NCBI GenBank assembly: GCA_027459505.1 | Contig: DAIDIE010000009.1 | Coordinates: 41,534-105,533 of the forward strand | DNA: 64,000 bases | DNA from: Acidobacteriota bacterium | Lineage (GTDB): Bacteria; Acidobacteriota; Terriglobia; Terriglobales; SCQP01 | Direction of reading: 5' to 3' | Shown: in pieces, positions 60,505-64,000 of the stretch | Layout: every line of letters begins with the position of its first letter | Numbering within the stretch: the first letter of the stretch is position 1 | Made by a program: the position numbers and the translations under genes | Notes under the pieces: model-generated | What the model saw: the letters and a program-made list of their open reading frames with translations, nothing else | The model's database searches: none | What the model was told of the DNA's origin: nothing

Positions 60505-60921
60505 CTGGCGGCACGGACGCTTTTATTCCACTGCTTCGTCGTCCGGCCCCACCCGGCGATTCAATCCTAGTCGCGCGGTGCGGCTTGGGGTGGGCGCCGA
60601 AGCTGACGGATGGTGGCCGCGCTTCACTAGCCCGAGTTCGTCACACAACGGGGCTTCTGCGATCTACATGTGCGCCATTTTGGCGGCATGCGGCTTTTCC
60701 TGTTGAGAAAAGCCGCACTCTTCTCCGTGCCAGCGACTCGCCTGGTGACGAACTCAGGCGTCGCCAGCGGTGCAGGACCTAAGCAGCAACCCCGGACCTT
60801 CGCTACGGCTTCGGCCTGCGATCTCGAACTCGAATGCGGTTCGACTCGGCCCTGGCTCGCGAAGTGATCAATTGTCGACGGCGAATGCTCCTGGCCCTCC
60901 TCTGGGCGGCATAATAGCGCT
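60505..60921. other. Intergenic region mostly made of repeat copy 4
   Basis: 417 bases between TolC and the OsmC gene. Repeat copy 4 fills 60508-60860. No gene or promoter is clear in the remaining ~60 bases. Confidence 0.7.
60508..60860 (-). repeat. Dispersed intergenic repeat, copy 4 (longest, inverted)
   Basis: 353 bases in reverse orientation to copies 1-3. It contains an extra ~100-base segment with its own hairpin GCGGCTTTTC/GAAAAGCCGC (60690-60716). The TCGAAC/GTTCGA stem and GCTTCG/CGAAGC stem are conserved. The terminal module lies directly after the TolC stop. Confidence 0.9.
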
Positions 60922-61422
60922 ATGGCCGCTCTTCACGATTTCCACGTGCACACCAGTTGGACGGGCAATGCGGGTGAGGGAACCAGCACCTACCGCGGTT
61001 ACCGCCGCGATCACCTGATCTCCGCCGAGGGCAAACCTGCCATCGCCGCCTCCAGCGCGCCCGCTTATCGGGGCGACGCCCAGCGCTACAACCCCGAGGA
61101 ACTGCTGGTTGCCAGCCTCTCCTCGTGCCACATGCTCTGGTATCTGCATCTCTGCGCGGTGAACCATGTCGTCGTTATCGCTTACGAGGATGCGGCCAGC
61201 GGCAGCCTGCGCGAAACCCCGGATGGATCCGGCGAATTTGTGTCGGTCACGTTGCGTCCCCAGGTGACCATCAAGGCCGGCGATCCGCAAAAAGCGCGGC
61301 AACTGCATGAAGAGGCGCACCGCTTTTGTTTCATCGCCAATTCGGTGAAGTTTCCGGTGACGATCGAGCCCCGCATCGAAATCGAATCAGCACCGCAGCC
61401 AAGCAGTCAGCCCGCCAGTTAA
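60922..61422 (+). CDS. OsmC/Ohr family peroxidase-like protein
   Basis: 166 residues. OsmC layout: N-terminal strand DFHVHTSWTGNAGEGT, helix PEELLVASLSSCHML with the peroxidatic Cys69, and the second Cys136 in HRFCFIANSVKFPV. The two cysteines and the Arg/Glu surroundings fit thiol-dependent reduction of organic hydroperoxides. It may use a lipoyl/dihydrolipoamide partner. Alone, facing away from no close neighbour. Confidence 0.88.
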   Translation: MAALHDFHVHTSWTGNAGEGTSTYRGYRRDHLISAEGKPAIAASSAPAYRGDAQRYNPEELLVASLSSCHMLWYLHLCAVNHVVVIAYEDAASGSLRETPDGSGEFVSVTLRPQVTIKAGDPQKARQLHEEAHRFCFIANSVKFPVTIEPRIEIESAPQPSSQPAS

Positions 61423-61832
61423 GCCGTACTTGAAGCCGGTACACGCGCCGGCATCGGAGCCTCGGTCCAGGAGGCGCTCGCAGCCGTAAAGTCCCGGACG
61501 GGCCGTCCCGAAGCCAGGAACCGTCCGCCGCACAAACCACTCCTGGTTCGCCTCCGCCCCAAACCAGCGTCCCTGCCGCGACTTCACCGCCCGCCTTGAC
61601 ATCCTCAACGCCTGAAGCTCAAGATTTGGGTAACGGAGTTTCGCGGTCGCGGCGCGCGCTGTGGCCGGCAACTCTGCGTGCGACCCGCTTGGATCCCTCC
61701 AGCAGCAAAGGAACGGTCCACCGCGTCCTCACCCACGGGAGGGAATTCCTCGCCCGCGCTCACTTCTCGGCGACTGCGCTCAATGCCGCTGTGTCCGCCC
61801 CCGATCAAACACCGATCCCGAAGGAGCCTCTA
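61423..61832. other. Intergenic region with no clear element
   Basis: 410 bases. Frames run through both strands but none carries a recognisable domain. AAGGAG at 61821-61826 is the ribosome site for the radical SAM gene. No terminator, riboswitch or RNA fold was convincing. Confidence 0.4.
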
Positions 61833-62858
61833 TTGCAGACCCAAGCAGTGCTTTCCGCCTGGGGCGACATCCTCGCCGGCCGCACGCCCGCCCTCTCGAT
61901 TGAGCTCACCAAAGAGTGTCCGCTGCGTTGTCCCGGCTGTTACGCCTTCGACGCCGCGCATTTGGGCAACGGCCAGGTGCTGCGCGATCTCAGCGACTTC
62001 CGTGGAGAGGCTTTGGTGGGGCGCGTCCTGCGGGCAGTTGATGAGCGCGCCCCGCGTCACGTGTCTCTGGTCGGGGGCGATCCGTTGGTGCGCTTTCGCG
62101 AGTTGGAGTCACTCCTGCCGCAATTACTGGCGCGCGGCATCTTTGTACAGATTGTCACCAGCGCCTTCCGCCCCTTGCCGGAATCCTGGCGCAACCGCCC
62201 GCGCCTGCAAGTAGTGGTCTCCATCGATGGCCTGCAGCCTGAGCATGATGTGCGCCGCGCCCCGGCCACCTACGAGCGCATTCTGGCCAACATCCGCGGC
62301 CAGCAGATTGTCGTTCACTGCACCATCACCGCTCAAATGCTCAGCCGTGCCGATTACCTGCGCGACTTCATTGCCTACTGGAGCGCCAACCCCGACGCAA
62401 AAAAGATCTGGATGAGCGTGTTTACCCCGCAGCGCGGCGCGGACCTGCCGGAAATCCCCAGCGCCGCCGGACGCCGCTTCATTGTTGAGCAGTTGCTGCG
62501 GTTGCGCACCGAGTTCCCCAAACTCGATATGGCCGCCTCCGCCATCGAGCAGTTGCTCGCCCCGCCCGCCTCGCCGGAGGAGTGCATCTTCGCCCAGACC
62601 ACCACCTGCCTCTCCGCCGATCTGAACACCGTCATCTCCCCCTGCCAGTTCGGCGGCTCGCCGGATTGTTCGCGCTGCGGCTGCATTGCCTCGATTGGTC
62701 TGGCCGCGCTGGGCAAGCACCGCCTGGCGCCGGGTGTTACCGTGGGCGCCTTATTCCAGGGTTCGCTGGCGGTAGGGAAGCAGGTGCGGCGTGCGCGCCG
62801 CGTGCTGGCCGGGCGCGCCAGCGCGGCGGCCAAAGCCGCCAGCGCCGGCTTGGACTGA
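61833..62858 (+). CDS. Radical SAM protein with C-terminal Cys cluster
   Basis: 341 residues from TTG 61833, chosen by AAGGAG 6 bases upstream; the longer frame upstream looks non-coding. The iron-sulfur motif CPLRCPGC (Cys29, 33, 36) follows LSIELTKE, and the glycine strand VSLVGGDPLV is the SAM site. The last ~90 residues include six cysteines (ECIFAQTTTC, SPCQFGGSPDCSRCGC), compatible with a SPASM-like auxiliary cluster. These enzymes often modify peptides; no precursor peptide was recognised nearby. The C-terminus is a basic Ala-rich tail. Confidence 0.85.
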   Translation: MQTQAVLSAWGDILAGRTPALSIELTKECPLRCPGCYAFDAAHLGNGQVLRDLSDFRGEALVGRVLRAVDERAPRHVSLVGGDPLVRFRELESLLPQLLARGIFVQIVTSAFRPLPESWRNRPRLQVVVSIDGLQPEHDVRRAPATYERILANIRGQQIVVHCTITAQMLSRADYLRDFIAYWSANPDAKKIWMSVFTPQRGADLPEIPSAAGRRFIVEQLLRLRTEFPKLDMAASAIEQLLAPPASPEECIFAQTTTCLSADLNTVISPCQFGGSPDCSRCGCIASIGLAALGKHRLAPGVTVGALFQGSLAVGKQVRRARRVLAGRASAAAKAASAGLD

Positions 62859-62953
62859 AGCAACAGGAAGAGGCGCCCGGCATCGCCGGCTTCACGGTCT
62901 CACTGGACAACGTGCCAGCGGCCCGCCAGCAAGCGATGCCGTTGGCCGGTCAG

Positions 62954-62969
62954 GAGACCAGGCCGTGCC
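62954..62969. other. Repeat-like hairpin at the ROK kinase stop
   Basis: GAGACCAGGCCGTGCC resembles 2197-2212 and 51360-51376 (GAGACGAGGCCGTGCC). On the minus strand AGGC-ACG-GCCT follows the kinase stop at once. Confidence 0.5.
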
Positions 62970-63905
62970 TCACTTCAACGCGGCGACCGTCTCCTTTTGC
63001 CCGTGTTCCGTCTTCGGCCACAGCCAGGCCGCCCCGCGCACGCCGCTGGCGTCACCGTGCTTGGCGGCAACGATGGGGGTATGGATGCCGCCGCCAAAGC
63101 CGTAGTCCCGCAGCAGCGGGGGAACATTCTGGTAGATGCGGCTGATCTGCGACAACCCTCCGCCAACGACGATCACGTCGGGGTCAATCACGTTGACCAG
63201 TGAGGCGAGGCTGCGCGCGATGCGGTCTTCCAGCCGGGTCATGGCCGCCAGCGCCTGCTCGTCGCCGCGCTCGGCCGCCGCCGCCACCTCCCGTCCGGAG
63301 AGCGCCTTGCCGGTGGCGCGCTGGAAGTCGTTGCCCAGCCCGGTGCCGGAAATAAAGGTTTCGATGCAGCCCGATTTCCCGCAATAGCATGCGGGTCCGG
63401 GAAACTCGTCCGCCCGCGGCCAGGGCAGGCTGTTGTGTCCCCACTCGCCCGCCACGCTGTTGCGTCCGTCGTGCACGCGCGCGTCAATCGACAGGCCGCC
63501 GCCGCAGCCGGTTCCCAGAATCACCGCGAATACCATGTGGTAGCCGGCGCCGCTGCCGTCGGTCGCCTCGGAAACCGCCAGACAGTTGGCGTCGTTGGCG
63601 CAGCGCACCTCGCGCTGCAGCGCGCTGGAGAGGTCGCGTTCCAGCGGCTGTCCATTCAGCCATGTCGAGTTGGCGTTCTTCACCAGCCCGGACGGCCGCA
63701 TGATGGTGCCCGGAATGCCCACCCCCACGCTGCCGCGCTGCCCGTGCTCGCTCTCCAACTGGCGCACCAGCCCGGCGACGGTGTTGATGGTCTCCTTATA
63801 GTTGTGCCGCGGAGTGGCCACCCTCGCCCGTCCCAGCTCCCGGCCATCATTGCCCAGCGCCAAGCCTTCAATCTTGGTGCCCCCAAAATCAATTCCAATA
63901 CGCAT
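62970..63905 (-). CDS. ROK-family sugar kinase
   Basis: 311 residues from the ATG at 63905, giving the typical N-terminus MRIGIDFGGTKIEGLAL; a longer frame reaches 63998 but adds a non-conserved segment. The phosphate-binding DFGGTK, the catalytic Asp in NDANCLAVSEA, the ROK zinc motif EWGHNSLP and CYCGKSGCIETF, and IVVGGGLSQ are all present. It phosphorylates a hexose (glucose, fructose or mannose); the exact sugar is unknown. Confidence 0.9.
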   Translation of the reverse strand: MRIGIDFGGTKIEGLALGNDGRELGRARVATPRHNYKETINTVAGLVRQLESEHGQRGSVGVGIPGTIMRPSGLVKNANSTWLNGQPLERDLSSALQREVRCANDANCLAVSEATDGSGAGYHMVFAVILGTGCGGGLSIDARVHDGRNSVAGEWGHNSLPWPRADEFPGPACYCGKSGCIETFISGTGLGNDFQRATGKALSGREVAAAAERGDEQALAAMTRLEDRIARSLASLVNVIDPDVIVVGGGLSQISRIYQNVPPLLRDYGFGGGIHTPIVAAKHGDASGVRGAAWLWPKTEHGQKETVAALK

Positions 63906-64000
63906 CTCAGTTCTGAAGATAGCATTTCCAGGAACGTCCTCGGCGGATGTCGCGAACGCCACTCCGCCGGCGCCCCTACAACTTTGAACGAGTGACATGG

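Noticed and set aside
31239..60860. Treating the dispersed repeats as an autonomous transposon
   Set aside because: No open reading frame in them resembles a transposase and no terminal inverted repeats could be matched.
61387..61671. Minus-strand frame of 94 codons before the radical SAM gene
   Set aside because: No ribosome site, no domain, partly overlaps the OsmC gene end.
1..64000. CRISPR arrays, insertion sequences, prophage or tRNA genes
   Set aside because: No direct-repeat/spacer pattern, transposase, integrase, phage structural protein or tRNA clover-leaf was seen.

Overview
The window is a dense, GC-rich (roughly 60%) bacterial chromosome segment with no plasmid, phage or insertion-sequence genes. 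Gene content suggests an acidobacterium: lipid A-type acylation and a heptose adenylyltransferase (Gram-negative envelope), many secreted Ig/FnIII-like lipoproteins, a CRTAC1/TPR pair, DUF4382-type lipoproteins, frequent TTG/GTG starts, and a tmRNA with tag ANTQLAYAA. This lineage call is an inference from protein character; no rRNA or tRNA gene was seen.

Layout. 1-7.7 kb: lipid A acyltransferase (cut by the left edge), an ArnT-like glycosyltransferase, a small YtxH-like protein, an SDR-like protein, a methyltransferase, a lipoprotein with three FnIII domains and a GAF-like protein. 7.85-16.5 kb: a housekeeping block with ssrA, aroB, an EVE-domain gene, ald, lysS, a MetH/MetF fusion, ahcY and a rfaE2-type adenylyltransferase. 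16.6-24.8 kb: secreted and metabolic accessory genes (GH44-like glycosidase, VOC protein, zinc-less MDR oxidoreductase, HSL-type hydrolase, TauE/SafE carrier, fatty acid desaturase). 25-31.2 kb: a two-component system, a winged-helix regulator/membrane protein pair with a repeated operator motif, an HI1419/HI1420-type toxin-antitoxin pair and mutS2. 31.5-41 kb: rpmB, ridA, rsmI, an RNase H-like gene, a zinc-ribbon coiled-coil gene, a DciA-like gene, gatC, gatA, and biotin carboxylase with a biotin carrier. 41-48.8 kb: an Hpt/PAS-kinase pair, then a TPR-CRTAC1-glycosyltransferase operon whose first gene is frameshifted by a 13-bp tandem duplication. 48.8-53.5 kb: a decayed TPR-like gene and three exported proteins. 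53.8-60.5 kb: a five-gene overlapping operon with three successive HlyD-type adaptors, one MacB/FtsX-type permease without an ATPase domain, and a TolC-type channel. 60.9-64 kb: OsmC, radical SAM and ROK kinase.

The two most notable points are (i) a family of structured dispersed intergenic repeats (31.2, 40.1, 51.4, 51.6, 53.5, 60.5 kb plus fragments), built from three hairpin modules; the last, read in reverse, resembles a small intrinsic terminator and twice lies directly at a gene's stop codon; and (ii) the triple-adaptor export operon. Regulation visible in the sequence includes two probable leaderless transcripts (the toxin gene and the export operon), a palindromic operator inside the toxin-antitoxin promoter, and several clear intrinsic terminators.
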